The position numbers and the translations under genes are program-made. A DNA stretch of 64,000 bases from Flammeovirga agarivorans (GTDB taxonomy: Bacteria > Bacteroidota > Bacteroidia > Cytophagales > Flammeovirgaceae): positions 372,001-436,000 of the forward strand of contig NZ_JABAIL010000005.1 in assembly GCF_012641475.1 (NCBI RefSeq), written 5' to 3'. Every line of letters starts with the position of its first letter. Position 1 is the stretch's first letter. The notes below the pieces were generated by a model, which saw only the letters and a list, made by a program, of their open reading frames with translations, had not been told where the DNA came from and did not search any database. Below, piece by piece: positions 43,696-53,296 of the stretch.

Positions 43696-44748
43696 ATGCA
43701 AGAAAACAAGAAAGATCACAATATTAATAATACTTCCAATCAAAAAAATAACGATGAAATAGATTTGATTGAGTTGTTCTCTTTAATAGGGGATAAGATC
43801 AAACAATTTTTTACTGGTATTGGTCAAGCCTTTGTAAATTTGTTAATATACTTTTATAAAAAAGTTTATCAATGGAAGTTAGTAATTGGTATTGCAGTGA
43901 TTATTGGTGGTGTTGTAGGCTTCTTAATGAAAGATTCATCACAATACTACTCTTCAACAGCAACTGTAAATTCCCCATATTTAAAAGGTGTAGATTTTAT
44001 CACTGAGATTGATGAACTTAATTCTCTATGCACACAAGATGGGCGAGTACTATTATCAAAGCAATTAAATGTACCATTAGAAGTCGCTGAAAATATTTCA
44101 GAAATTCAAACTATTGGATATTTCAATAAGTACATGAAGGGTAGGGTAAATGAAGAAATAGCGGATTCATTATATCTTAACTCATTGGAAGACGAATCTC
44201 GATTTGAAATAACAATTAGCACAAAGGTAAATTCAATTACAAAGGAGCAACTTCAGAGTGGTTTTGAATATTTTTTTGAAAAAAATAAATTTATTCAAAA
44301 TTATCAATCTGTTTACTTAACTAGCTTAAAGGAAAAAGAAGAAGTTTACTTAGAACAAAGAAAACAATTAAGAGAGTTTAATGATGCTTATAAAGATATC
44401 ATTATTGCTCAAGGTGAATTGCTAAGAAAAGGTACTAAAACCTCATCTTCTAATGTAGTTGTTATGAAAGATGAACAGACTGACGGATATATTCGTCAGA
44501 GTGGTGAAAAATCTCTTGAAGTTATGTTAGAAGCGAGAGGATTAGAGGATAGTCTAAAAGTTATCAGAAGGGAATTGTCATTACAAAAACCTGTTGAATT
44601 TGTAAATAAATTTTCTGAACTATTTACAGTTTCACTTTCGACAAGAGGTAAAACGGTATTAGGAATGTTATTTGGTTTTCTTACAATTCTTGGTTTTGCT
44701 GTTTTAGTGGACTTAAATGATTACCTGAAAAAGAAAGCAAACATTTAA
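43696..44748 (+). CDS. Wzz-like chain-length determinant protein
   Basis: The 350-residue protein has a cytoplasmic start, a first membrane helix at about 59-76 (LVIGIAVIIGGVVGFLM), a long periplasmic coiled-coil-rich domain and a second helix near 318-338. This is the two-helix Wzz/PCP topology. The Pro/Gly-rich motif before TM2 is weak and there is no kinase domain. It should set chain length in a Wzy-dependent pathway; the polymerase and flippase are in the same locus. Confidence 0.8.
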   Translation: MQENKKDHNINNTSNQKNNDEIDLIELFSLIGDKIKQFFTGIGQAFVNLLIYFYKKVYQWKLVIGIAVIIGGVVGFLMKDSSQYYSSTATVNSPYLKGVDFITEIDELNSLCTQDGRVLLSKQLNVPLEVAENISEIQTIGYFNKYMKGRVNEEIADSLYLNSLEDESRFEITISTKVNSITKEQLQSGFEYFFEKNKFIQNYQSVYLTSLKEKEEVYLEQRKQLREFNDAYKDIIIAQGELLRKGTKTSSSNVVVMKDEQTDGYIRQSGEKSLEVMLEARGLEDSLKVIRRELSLQKPVEFVNKFSELFTVSLSTRGKTVLGMLFGFLTILGFAVLVDLNDYLKKKANI

Positions 44749-44781
44749 GACATGAAAATTTGTATATAAAATATAAATTGC

Positions 44782-44816
44782 AAGGTGTGTAAATCTAACT
44801 TACACACCTTTTTTAT
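44782..44816 (+). terminator. Terminator-like hairpin directly upstream of rmlA
   Basis: AAGGTGTGTAA (44782-44792) and TTACACACCTT (44800-44810), perfect 11 bp, then TTTTTT. It ends 11 nt before the rmlA ATG, so any rmlA transcript must pass through it. Confidence 0.85.
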
Positions 44817-44827
44817 ATATTAATATT

Positions 44828-45700
44828 ATGAAAGGAATCATTTTAGCTGGAGGTTCAGGAACAAGGTTACATCCTTTAACATTAGCTGTCAGTAAGCAAC
44901 TAATGCCTGTTTATAATAAACCAATGATTTATTATCCACTATCAACATTAATGTTAGCAGGGATAAGAGATATATTAATAATATCTACGCCTGAACATCT
45001 ACCGTTATTTAAAAAACTATTAGGAGATGGGACTAAGGTAGGCTGTACATTTTCTTATACAGTTCAAGAGAAACCGGAAGGTTTAGCTCAAGCTTTTATA
45101 TTGGGTGAAGATTTTATTGGTAATGATAAAGTCTCATTGATTTTAGGAGATAATATTTTCTATGGTTCAGGTTTATCAAAACTATTACAATCCAATAATA
45201 ATATTGATGGAGGCTGTGTGTATGCATATCATGTAACTGATCCTGAAAGGTATGGAGTAGTAGAGTTTGATAAAAATAAAAAAGCAATTTCAATAGAAGA
45301 AAAGCCAATAAAACCAAAATCGAATTATGCAGTGCCTGGATTATATTTCTATGATAATGACGTTGTAGAAATAGCTAAAAATGTAAGGCCTAGTGCTAGA
45401 GGAGAACTAGAAATCACTTCTATTAATGAAGAGTATTTAAGAAGAGACAAGCTACAAGTGAGTATTATGAATAGAGGAACTGCTTGGTTAGATACTGGAA
45501 CTTTTGCCTCATTAATGCAAGCTGGAGAGTATGTTAGAGTTATAGAAGAGCGACAGGGATTAAGTGTTGGGTGTATTGAAGAGGTAGCATTCCGAATGGG
45601 ATATATAAATGCAACGGAATTAGAAGAGATTGCAAAGCCTCTAATTAAAAGTGGATATGGACAATATATCATGAATATTCTAAAATCAGAAAATCATTAA
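44828..45700 (+). CDS. rmlA: Glucose-1-phosphate thymidylyltransferase
   Basis: The 290-residue enzyme makes dTDP-glucose from glucose-1-phosphate and dTTP, the first step to dTDP-L-rhamnose. Motifs: [36 protein letters not shown], and [13 protein letters not shown]. Full length. It is the first of rmlA-rmlC-rmlD, followed after 1 nt by rmlC. A terminator-like hairpin lies just before its start. Confidence 0.97.
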   Translation: MKGIILAGGSGTRLHPLTLAVSKQLMPVYNKPMIYYPLSTLMLAGIRDILIISTPEHLPLFKKLLGDGTKVGCTFSYTVQEKPEGLAQAFILGEDFIGNDKVSLILGDNIFYGSGLSKLLQSNNNIDGGCVYAYHVTDPERYGVVEFDKNKKAISIEEKPIKPKSNYAVPGLYFYDNDVVEIAKNVRPSARGELEITSINEEYLRRDKLQVSIMNRGTAWLDTGTFASLMQAGEYVRVIEERQGLSVGCIEEVAFRMGYINATELEEIAKPLIKSGYGQYIMNILKSENH

Positions 45701-45701
45701 A

Positions 45702-46259
45702 ATGAATATTGTAGAAACGAAATTAAAGGATTGTTATATCATTGAGCCAAAGGTGTTTGGTGATAGTAGAGGATATTTTTTTGAGAGTTTTCATTTGAAA
45801 AAATTTACTGAAGTAACAGGGTTAGCAATCAATTTTGTACAAGATAATCAATCATCATCTTCATATGGGGTAATAAGAGGTTTACACTTTCAAAAAGGGG
45901 TACATGCTCAAGCAAAATTAGTTAGAGTTTTATCGGGAAGAGTGATTGATGTTGCGGTAGATCTTAGACCTGATAGTGATACATTTGGGCAATATGAAGC
46001 AGTAGAGTTAAGTGCAGAAAATAAGAAGCAATTATTTGTGCCTAGAGGATTTGCTCATGGTTTTTCAGTATTATCTGAAACAGCAGAATTTTCTTATAAA
46101 TGTGATAATTATTACAATAAGGAGTCTGAAAGTGGAATTCGTTATAATGATCCAGGTTTAGCAATCGATTGGGGTATTAATAATGGTGATGAAATCATAT
46201 CAGAAAAAGATCAAGACCTTCCATTTTTAAAAGAGTTTAATAAATCAATCTATGGATAA
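45702..46259 (+). CDS. rmlC: dTDP-4-dehydrorhamnose 3,5-epimerase
   Basis: The 185-residue cupin epimerase converts dTDP-4-keto-6-deoxyglucose to the L-lyxo form. Motifs: GDSRGYFFESFHL, VIRGLHFQKG with the catalytic His, RVLSGRVIDVAVDLR, and FVPRGFAHGFSVLSE. It overlaps the rmlD start by 8 nt. Confidence 0.97.
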   Translation: MNIVETKLKDCYIIEPKVFGDSRGYFFESFHLKKFTEVTGLAINFVQDNQSSSSYGVIRGLHFQKGVHAQAKLVRVLSGRVIDVAVDLRPDSDTFGQYEAVELSAENKKQLFVPRGFAHGFSVLSETAEFSYKCDNYYNKESESGIRYNDPGLAIDWGINNGDEIISEKDQDLPFLKEFNKSIYG

Positions 46260-47112
46260 GAAAAGAATTCTTGTGACGGGTTCTAAAGGTCAATTAGGTA
46301 GTGAATTGAGAGTGCTATCTGAAGGGGCAAATTGGAACTTTTTTTTTGTTGATATTGACACTTTAGATATCACTGATGAAAATGCGGTAGAAACTTTCTT
46401 TATTGATAAGAAAATAAATTATTGTATTAATTGTGCAGCATATACTGCTGTAGATCAAGCAGAAAACAACCAAGAAGCAGCATATAAAGTAAATGTTATA
46501 GGAGCCGAAGTTTTAGCGAAGGTAACTGAAAAGACTAATTCTGTCTTATTTCATATTTCTACAGATTTTGTTTTTGGAGGGGAAAAACTAATACCCTATA
46601 ATGAAACAGATCAAACTTCACCTTTAAGTGTTTATGGGAAAACTAAATTGGAAGGGGAAAAAGCAATTGAGCAAAATACTAAAAGGTATTACATAATACG
46701 AACAGCTTGGTTATATAGTTCTTTTGGTAATAATTTCGTTAAGACTATGTTGAATCTAGCAAAAACTAGAGATAGTCTTGGTATAGTAGTAGATCAAGTT
46801 GGAACACCTACATATGCCAAAGATTTAGCTCAGGTAATTTTAACTATAATTGAACATGATAAAGAAGAATACGGAGTTCTCCACTTTAGTAATGAGGGAG
46901 TAGCTAGCTGGTATGATTTTGCTAAAACAATATTTAATATAAAAGACGTCAAAATAGAAGTAAAACCAATATCTACTTTTGAATATCCAACACCAGCAAA
47001 AAGACCTCAATATAGTGTGATGGATAAGTCAAAAATTAAAAATACATTCAATATTTCTATCCCATATTGGCAAGATAGCTTAATTAATTGTCTGAGTTTG
47101 ATAGAGAGTTAG
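46252..47112 (+). CDS. rmlD: dTDP-4-dehydrorhamnose reductase
   Basis: The 286-residue short-chain reductase makes dTDP-L-rhamnose with NAD(P)H. Motifs: VTGSKGQLGSEL (nucleotide loop), NCAAYTAVDQAE, HISTDFVFGG, and VYGKTKLEGE with the YxxxK pair. The 5' end overlaps rmlC by 8 nt. rmlB follows with its own -7 box. Confidence 0.96.
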   Translation: MDKKRILVTGSKGQLGSELRVLSEGANWNFFFVDIDTLDITDENAVETFFIDKKINYCINCAAYTAVDQAENNQEAAYKVNVIGAEVLAKVTEKTNSVLFHISTDFVFGGEKLIPYNETDQTSPLSVYGKTKLEGEKAIEQNTKRYYIIRTAWLYSSFGNNFVKTMLNLAKTRDSLGIVVDQVGTPTYAKDLAQVILTIIEHDKEEYGVLHFSNEGVASWYDFAKTIFNIKDVKIEVKPISTFEYPTPAKRPQYSVMDKSKIKNTFNISIPYWQDSLINCLSLIES

Positions 47113-47131
47113 ATAAAGTATAAAAAGTAAT

Positions 47132-47139
47132 TACCTTTG
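47132..47139 (+). promoter_or_regulatory. Candidate -7 box upstream of rmlB
   Basis: TACCTTTG, an exact TAnnTTTG match 29 nt before the ATG at 47169; only TTA is found at the -33 spacing. It suggests that rmlB-gmd can be transcribed apart from rmlACD. Confidence 0.5.
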
Positions 47140-47168
47140 TACCGTTTTTATGAACCAATAGAGTTACT

Positions 47169-48179
47169 ATGACATCAATATTGATTACAGGCGGAGCAGG
47201 CTTTATAGGAGCTAATTTCGTCCCCTTTTTTTTAAAGAAATATCAAGACTATAACATTGTTAATTTAGATAAATTGACCTACGCAGGAGATTTATCAAAT
47301 CTTTCTGAGATTGAAGCAAACCATTCTAGGTATACTTTTATTCAAGGCGATATTTGTGATAGACAACTTATTGAAGAGTTATTTGAACAATATGATATTA
47401 GAGGTGTAATCCATTTTGCAGCAGAATCTCATGTAGATAATTCAATTTCGGGACCTGAAGCATTTATAAATACGAATGTTAATGGAACTTTTACTCTTAT
47501 TGATGTTGCTAGAAAATATTGGATGAATGCACCTTTTGAATATAAAAAGGAATATAAGAATTGTAGATTTCACCATATTTCAACAGATGAGGTTTATGGT
47601 ACTTTAGGTGAAACAGGTTTATTTACTGAAGATACTCCATATGCACCTAATTCCCCATATAGTGCTTCTAAAGCCTCATCAGACCTAATCGTAAGATCAT
47701 ACTTCCATACATATGGAATGCAGGTGGTCACTACAAACTGCTCTAATAATTATGGTCCAAAACAGCATAAAGAAAAACTAATCCCTACAATTATTCGAAA
47801 AGCATTGGCTGAAGAGTCAATTCCAATTTATGGAGATGGTAAAAATGTTAGAGATTGGTTATATGTATTGGATCATTGTAAAGGAATAGATCTAGTGTAT
47901 CATAAAGGTAAAGTAGGTGAAACCTATAACATCGGAGGAAGAAACGAACGTAATAACCTTTATATTGTAGATAAGATATGTTCGATTTTAGATAGTAAAC
48001 AACCTTTAAGTAATGGTAAATCCTATAAAGAGTTGATTACCTTTGTAAAAGATCGGCCGGGTCATGATAAAAGGTATGCGATTGATGCCACTAAAATTGA
48101 AAACCAACTAAACTGGAAAGCAGACGAAGATTTTGAAAGTGGTATTGTGAAAACGGTAGATTGGTATTTAAGAAGATAA
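47169..48179 (+). CDS. rmlB: dTDP-glucose 4,6-dehydratase
   Basis: The 336-residue extended short-chain dehydrogenase converts dTDP-glucose to dTDP-4-keto-6-deoxyglucose. Motifs: [38 protein letters not shown], and YSASKASSD with the catalytic YxxxK. The last of the four rhamnose genes and adjacent to gmd (1 nt apart). Confidence 0.97.
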   Translation: MTSILITGGAGFIGANFVPFFLKKYQDYNIVNLDKLTYAGDLSNLSEIEANHSRYTFIQGDICDRQLIEELFEQYDIRGVIHFAAESHVDNSISGPEAFINTNVNGTFTLIDVARKYWMNAPFEYKKEYKNCRFHHISTDEVYGTLGETGLFTEDTPYAPNSPYSASKASSDLIVRSYFHTYGMQVVTTNCSNNYGPKQHKEKLIPTIIRKALAEESIPIYGDGKNVRDWLYVLDHCKGIDLVYHKGKVGETYNIGGRNERNNLYIVDKICSILDSKQPLSNGKSYKELITFVKDRPGHDKRYAIDATKIENQLNWKADEDFESGIVKTVDWYLRR

Positions 48180-48180
48180 T

Positions 48181-49293
48181 ATGAAAAAAGCATTAATTAC
48201 AGGTATTACAGGACAAGACGGAGCTTATTTAGCTGAACTTTTATTAAGTAAAGGTTATGAAGTTCATGGTATAAAACGCCGTAGTTCTTTGTTTAATACT
48301 GATAGAATAGATCATCTTTACCAAGATCCTCATGAGAAGGGAGTAAAATTGAAACTTCATTATGGTGATCTTACAGACTCAATGAATCTTACTAGAATTA
48401 TTCAAGAAGTGCAACCAGATGAAATATACAATTTAGGAGCAATGTCTCATGTTCGAGTTAGTTTTGATACACCTGAATATGTAGGAAATGTAGATGGTCT
48501 AGGTACTTTAAGAATATTAGAAGCTGTACGCTTATTAGGCCTTACTGAGAAAACTAAAATTTATCAAGCATCAACTTCTGAACTTTATGGCTTAGTCCAA
48601 GAAGTTCCTCAAAAAGAAACTACACCATTTTACCCAAGGTCTCCATATGCAGTTGCAAAATTATATGGGTATTGGATTACTGTAAATTATCGTGAAGCAT
48701 ATAATATGTTTGCATGTAATGGGATTCTGTTTAATCATGAATCTCCGTTAAGAGGTGAGACTTTTGTTACTCGTAAGATTACAAGAGCAGCATGTAGAAT
48801 TGCATTAGGTTTACAAGAGACTTTTTATCTAGGAAACCTAAACTCAAAAAGAGATTGGGGACATGCAAAAGATTATGTTAATGCAATGTGGTTGATTTTA
48901 CAACAAGAAAAACCAGAAGATTTTGTAATAGCTACAGGAATTACAACGACAATTAGAGACTTTGTAAAAATGTCTTTTGCTGAATTAGGTATAGAGTTAG
49001 AGTTTAAAGGAGATAATATAGATGAAATAGCAGTAGTGAAATCTGTTGATAACAAAGATTATCCTATTAAAGTAGGTCAGACAGTTTTAAAAATTGATCC
49101 TAAATACTTTAGACCTACTGAGGTTGATTTGTTAATAGGAGATCCTTCTAAATGTAAAGAAAAACTTAACTGGGTACCAGAATATGATTTAAAAGGTTTA
49201 ATAAAAGATATGATAGGATCTGATTTAAAACTATTCAAAAAGGACAGGTACCTAATGGAAGGAGGACATAATACTTTAAATTATTTTGAATAA
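48181..49293 (+). CDS. gmd: GDP-mannose 4,6-dehydratase
   Basis: The 370-residue dehydratase makes GDP-4-keto-6-deoxymannose. Motifs: [48 protein letters not shown] with YxxxK, and [17 protein letters not shown]. Together with manC it points to GDP-fucose or GDP-D-rhamnose, but the next enzyme (fcl or rmd) is not in the window. A 550-nt stretch without a gene follows. Confidence 0.95.
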   Translation: MKKALITGITGQDGAYLAELLLSKGYEVHGIKRRSSLFNTDRIDHLYQDPHEKGVKLKLHYGDLTDSMNLTRIIQEVQPDEIYNLGAMSHVRVSFDTPEYVGNVDGLGTLRILEAVRLLGLTEKTKIYQASTSELYGLVQEVPQKETTPFYPRSPYAVAKLYGYWITVNYREAYNMFACNGILFNHESPLRGETFVTRKITRAACRIALGLQETFYLGNLNSKRDWGHAKDYVNAMWLILQQEKPEDFVIATGITTTIRDFVKMSFAELGIELEFKGDNIDEIAVVKSVDNKDYPIKVGQTVLKIDPKYFRPTEVDLLIGDPSKCKEKLNWVPEYDLKGLIKDMIGSDLKLFKKDRYLMEGGHNTLNYFE

Positions 49294-49844
49294 ATTTCAA
49301 TAAATAAATTATTCAAAGCTTTACTATTGTAGCATTGGTGCCATTTCAATGGCAATGGTTATAAAATGAAAATTTCTCGGATCTAAAGTTCATGTTCTAG
49401 CTGGAATTTAGAATAAAAAAAGAAGTAGAAGTCTTCACTATATTAGAATGAGAGGGAACTCTGAATGAATATGTATTTACAAATGAGAAATCTAATAGTG
49501 TTTCTAGAGTAGATCTTACATATAATTATTGATGATTTAGTCCTTTATAATATACTAAAGTTATATTATAAAGGACTAATAAGTATTTGGTCAGATTAAG
49601 TAAAACTTTAAGTTTATTAATTAGTAAGATACCTGTTTATGTTTTAATTGGTTTGACCAGTACTATCATAAGAATATAAAATGACTAGTAAAATCTATTA
49701 AAAGTAGAGGGGTTTGAAGGTAAATCAATTTGATTAATTCGAGAGACTTTAGAATTGTAGCTTATAGGTTGATTGATAAGTTTAGTCAATTATTATAACA
49801 GTTAAATATAAAAGGCATACTTCAGAAGAGGTTATTAACAAACA
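49294..49844. other. Gene-free AT-rich interval with a perfect 18-bp hairpin
   Basis: No ORF of gene-like length lies here. A perfect 18-bp inverted repeat (49537-49554 with 49562-49579, loop 7 nt; core TAGTCCTTTATAATATA) has no T-run after it. A smaller hairpin TGCCATT-TC-AATGGCA is near 49339-49354. Short open stretches such as NEYVFTNEKS occur but are interrupted by stops in every frame. The stretch could be a lost gene between gmd and the flippase. Confidence 0.6.
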
Positions 49845-51146
49845 ATGAATAAATATCTAGTTCTTATATTTCATTTATTATCAGGAAGGATTTTAAAATT
49901 ATCTGCTAATTTCTTTATTGGTATTGCAATTGCAAGGTCATTAGGTCCTGAATTCTTTGGAGAGTATTCATATTTACTAACATTTTCTACAGTAGTTTTA
50001 CCTATTATTGATTTCGGCCTAAATGGGGTATTGCAAAAAAAGATAACAGAAGAAGAAAATATATTATTACAATATGAACTTATTAAATATGCCTCAATAG
50101 TAAAATCTATTGTTGGTGTAATTTTATTTTGTTTTTTTATAGTATTAGGATATTTAACTCTTATTGATAAAGAGTTTTATTGGGGGTATTTCTTTATATT
50201 ATTAACTTTTTTATTTAGATCTGATACTGTTGCCCAGATTTATTTAACTTCTTATCATAAAGGAAAAGAGTTATCGATTATTCAGGTTACATCATTTTTA
50301 ATAAGCTTAGTTCTAAAACTAGTTGGGGTATATAAAAGTCTTTCTGTTAATTATTTCTGTTTTGCTTTTTTATCTGAATATATCTTACTTTTTATTATTT
50401 CTTGGATAGTAATTAATAAATACTTAAAAGTTGGAAATATTATTAAGGTAAAGCTTGATATAAGTAAATATTTACCAATAATTAAGCTAAGTTTTCCTTT
50501 AATTCTATCCTCTTTTGCAGGGATGATTAATTTAAAAATTGATGTATTTCTAATTGACTATTTCTTAACGGCCAAAGATGTGGGAGTGTATAGTGTGGCA
50601 ACTAGATTTTCTGAAGTTTGGTATGTAATCCCAAGTACACTATCACTAGCGCTATATGAACTAATTGCAAAATTAAAGAACAAAGGTCAGTTACAAGTTT
50701 TTTATGATGTATTTACTCTTCTTTCTTTATTACCAATTATCATAGTCCTGTTGACTAGTAAAATTTTTATTACATTTTTATTTGGAGACCCATATGTAGA
50801 AGCAGCCAATATTTTAAATGTCCATATTATATCTTTATTGTTTATTTTTTGGGGAGCGATCTTGAGTAGAGAAATTATAATCCTTGAAAAAACAAAATTT
50901 TCTTTGATACGCCATTTATTTGGAGCTGTAATAAATATAGTCCTTAATATTATCTTGATTCCGAGGTATGGGTTATTAATGACTGCATATTCGACTTTAG
51001 TTTCATATTTTTGTTCGAATGTCTTGATTTGTTTTTTTTATAAGTCATTTAGAAGTTCGGCATTCATGATGTTAAAATCATTTTTCTTTGGAATAAGAAT
51101 GAAAAAAAATATTAAAGTAATTCTTTATGAAAAAAATAATAATTAA
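49845..51146 (+). CDS. Wzx-type polysaccharide flippase
   Basis: The 433-residue integral membrane protein of the MOP/MATE superfamily has 12 or so predicted helices. It opens LVLIFHLLSGRILKLSANFF and carries IARSLGPEFFGEYSYLLTF, the conserved start of polysaccharide flippases. It would move undecaprenyl-linked repeat units across the inner membrane. It overlaps the nitroreductase-like gene by 20 nt. Base composition is markedly AT-rich compared with manC and rml genes. Confidence 0.9.
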   Translation: MNKYLVLIFHLLSGRILKLSANFFIGIAIARSLGPEFFGEYSYLLTFSTVVLPIIDFGLNGVLQKKITEEENILLQYELIKYASIVKSIVGVILFCFFIVLGYLTLIDKEFYWGYFFILLTFLFRSDTVAQIYLTSYHKGKELSIIQVTSFLISLVLKLVGVYKSLSVNYFCFAFLSEYILLFIISWIVINKYLKVGNIIKVKLDISKYLPIIKLSFPLILSSFAGMINLKIDVFLIDYFLTAKDVGVYSVATRFSEVWYVIPSTLSLALYELIAKLKNKGQLQVFYDVFTLLSLLPIIIVLLTSKIFITFLFGDPYVEAANILNVHIISLLFIFWGAILSREIIILEKTKFSLIRHLFGAVINIVLNIILIPRYGLLMTAYSTLVSYFCSNVLICFFYKSFRSSAFMMLKSFFFGIRMKKNIKVILYEKNNN

Positions 51147-52167
51147 TTCGATAAAAAAAATTATTACAGATATAGATAATCTGTTGATTACATTTTCTAG
51201 GAAATTTAAATTTACTTCAGCTCTTTATTATTTCTTGTTTTCAAGGTCATTTTATAGAGAATGCCAGGCTGTTTTAGAGGGGCGTTACAAATATTTGAAA
51301 AATAATAAACTTTCAAATTCTGAGGCTTTACTAAGAAGAAATATACATAGAATAGAAAAAGGGTTGATAATGAAACCACGCAGAAAGGTTTTTGCACTAG
51401 ATTATATAGAGGAAACTGTGAATGCATTCATTCAATTTAGCAGTAATTCTGAAATAAAAGGGACACCTTCTTATATATGGTTCAAAAATGTTTTAGAATC
51501 TTATTTTGATGCTGTTGATTTAAATAACGAAAAATTATCAAAACAATTTAAATTATTTCAACAACTTAATTTAAGTAGTGATCATGGAAATAAAAGGGTC
51601 CCTTTTAGAAGAAGTGAACGGTTAATTAATACTATTTCATATGATCAATTAAAAAAACTGTCGTTGCAACGAAGATCAGTAAGGTGGTATACTAATGATA
51701 AGGTTCCTCATAAATTGATTGAAAACGCTGTTGATATAGCTAAACTATCACCAAGTGCTTGTAATAGACAACCTTTTTATTTTAGAGTTATTGATGATGA
51801 AGCATTATTAAAAAAAGTTTCAGGTATTCCTGGTGGAACTGCTGGTTTTGCACACAACTTTCAAATGATAATTGTTGTAATTGGTAACCTTGAAAATTAT
51901 ACATTCGAACGTGATAGACATCTTATTTATATAGATTCTTCATTAGCTATTATGTCATTTTTGTATGGTCTAGAAGTTCAGGGGTTAAGTTCATGTGTTA
52001 TTAATTGGCCAGATGTTCCTCATTTAGAAAATAAAATGAATAGTGTGTTGGACTTAGAAAACTACGAAAGACCTATTGCATTAATTTCAGTAGGCTATGC
52101 ATCAGAAAATGACTTAATACCATATTCTGAAAAGAAAACTATTAATGAACTTATAAAATATAATTAG
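51127..52167 (+). CDS. Nitroreductase-family protein of polysaccharide loci
   Basis: The N-terminal half of this 346-residue protein (about 1-165) is helical and unfamiliar, with NIHRIEKGLIMKPRR. The C-terminal half is a nitroreductase/FMN fold: RRSVRWYTNDKVP, AKLSPSACNRQPFYFRVI, LYIDSSLAIMSFLYGLEVQGL, and a closing ISVGYA. It lies between the flippase and the pyruvyl transferase genes and shares overlaps with both neighbours, so it is part of the operon. Pairs of this type recur in Bacteroidota loci; the reaction is unknown. Confidence 0.85.
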   Translation: MKKIIINSIKKIITDIDNLLITFSRKFKFTSALYYFLFSRSFYRECQAVLEGRYKYLKNNKLSNSEALLRRNIHRIEKGLIMKPRRKVFALDYIEETVNAFIQFSSNSEIKGTPSYIWFKNVLESYFDAVDLNNEKLSKQFKLFQQLNLSSDHGNKRVPFRRSERLINTISYDQLKKLSLQRRSVRWYTNDKVPHKLIENAVDIAKLSPSACNRQPFYFRVIDDEALLKKVSGIPGGTAGFAHNFQMIIVVIGNLENYTFERDRHLIYIDSSLAIMSFLYGLEVQGLSSCVINWPDVPHLENKMNSVLDLENYERPIALISVGYASENDLIPYSEKKTINELIKYN

Positions 52168-53286
52168 ATGAAAATTTTAATTGTTGGAGGAAACTTTAAT
52201 AATAAAGGTGCTGAATTAATGTTAAATACTTTAGTTTCAAAACTCAATGAACTTTTTATTGAGGCTAATGTATATTTAAGTTCATTAGTTGGAACTAAAA
52301 CTCAAAGAGAGACATTAAATGTTTTAGAATTAAAAGGCCCTTTATTACATGTAGGAGATGGTGATAAAAAGTTTTATTTTAATTGGTTCTTAAACTATTT
52401 ACCATGGTATAAAGGTGAAGGTAGTTTATGGGATATGGATGTAATTATAGATATCTCAGGATATGCTTATTCAAGTAAATGGGGTAATAGCCCAGTTACA
52501 AATGTTGATTTTATTTTAAAACACAAATCAAAAAAAACAAAATTTATATTCTTGCCTCAAGCTTTTGGTCCGTTTGATAATGATTTTATTATCAATAAAA
52601 TGCGTAGTGTAATAGAAAGGTCAGACCTTATTTTTGCCCGAGATAAAATATCCTACGAAAATCTGAAAAATATAAATAATAAGAATAATATTGAATTATT
52701 TCCTGATATAACATTAAGTTATAAATCGAAAACATCATCTTTTGAAGAATCTAAAGAAGTGTTAATTGTTCCTAACAAGAGAATGTTAGATAAGTCTGAC
52801 AATTGGAGTTCTAATTATATTTCTTTGTTGAATATAATTATTGATAGGCTAAATATAGCTAATGAAAAGGTTTCAATTTTAATTCATGATGGAGAACAAG
52901 GAGAGGATAAGGAATTAGTTAATTCACTAAAAGGTGATTTTAATGTACTATTAGAAGAAGATCCAATAAAGCTAAAACAAAAATTAAGTAAAGCTAAGTT
53001 TGTAATAGGATCTAGATTTCATGCTTTAGCTTCTTCTTTGTCGAATTCAGTGCCATGTATTGCTTTGGGGTGGTCTCATAAATATGAAGAATTGTTTGAG
53101 TTATATGACCTTACTGATTTCGCTTTTCTTGAATTAGATAAACTATCAATTTTAAATAAGATAGATATTTTATTAGATAGAAATCTAAATTCAGATCTTC
53201 GAAAAAAGATAACTCAACAACAAGAAAATATATCAGACCAAAATAAATTAATGTGGGAAATTATTGAAAACTACATTAAAAAATAA
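52168..53286 (+). CDS. Polysaccharide pyruvyl transferase family protein
   Basis: The 372-residue GT-B-like enzyme of the CsaB/WcaK family adds pyruvyl ketals from phosphoenolpyruvate to sugars. Motifs: IVGGNFNNKGAELML at the N-terminus, FLPQAFGPF, LIFARDKISYENL, and IGSRFHALASSLSNSVPCIAL. It begins directly after the nitroreductase-like gene, with the ATG following its stop. Pyruvylation would give the polymer negative charge (inference). Confidence 0.92.
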   Translation: MKILIVGGNFNNKGAELMLNTLVSKLNELFIEANVYLSSLVGTKTQRETLNVLELKGPLLHVGDGDKKFYFNWFLNYLPWYKGEGSLWDMDVIIDISGYAYSSKWGNSPVTNVDFILKHKSKKTKFIFLPQAFGPFDNDFIINKMRSVIERSDLIFARDKISYENLKNINNKNNIELFPDITLSYKSKTSSFEESKEVLIVPNKRMLDKSDNWSSNYISLLNIIIDRLNIANEKVSILIHDGEQGEDKELVNSLKGDFNVLLEEDPIKLKQKLSKAKFVIGSRFHALASSLSNSVPCIALGWSHKYEELFELYDLTDFAFLELDKLSILNKIDILLDRNLNSDLRKKITQQQENISDQNKLMWEIIENYIKK

Positions 53287-53296
53287 CAAAATTTGA

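Noticed and set aside
49294-49844. Remnant of GDP-fucose synthase
   Set aside because: A short stretch reads SKVHVLAG, faintly like the fcl start, but it is interrupted by stops and too short to support the call.
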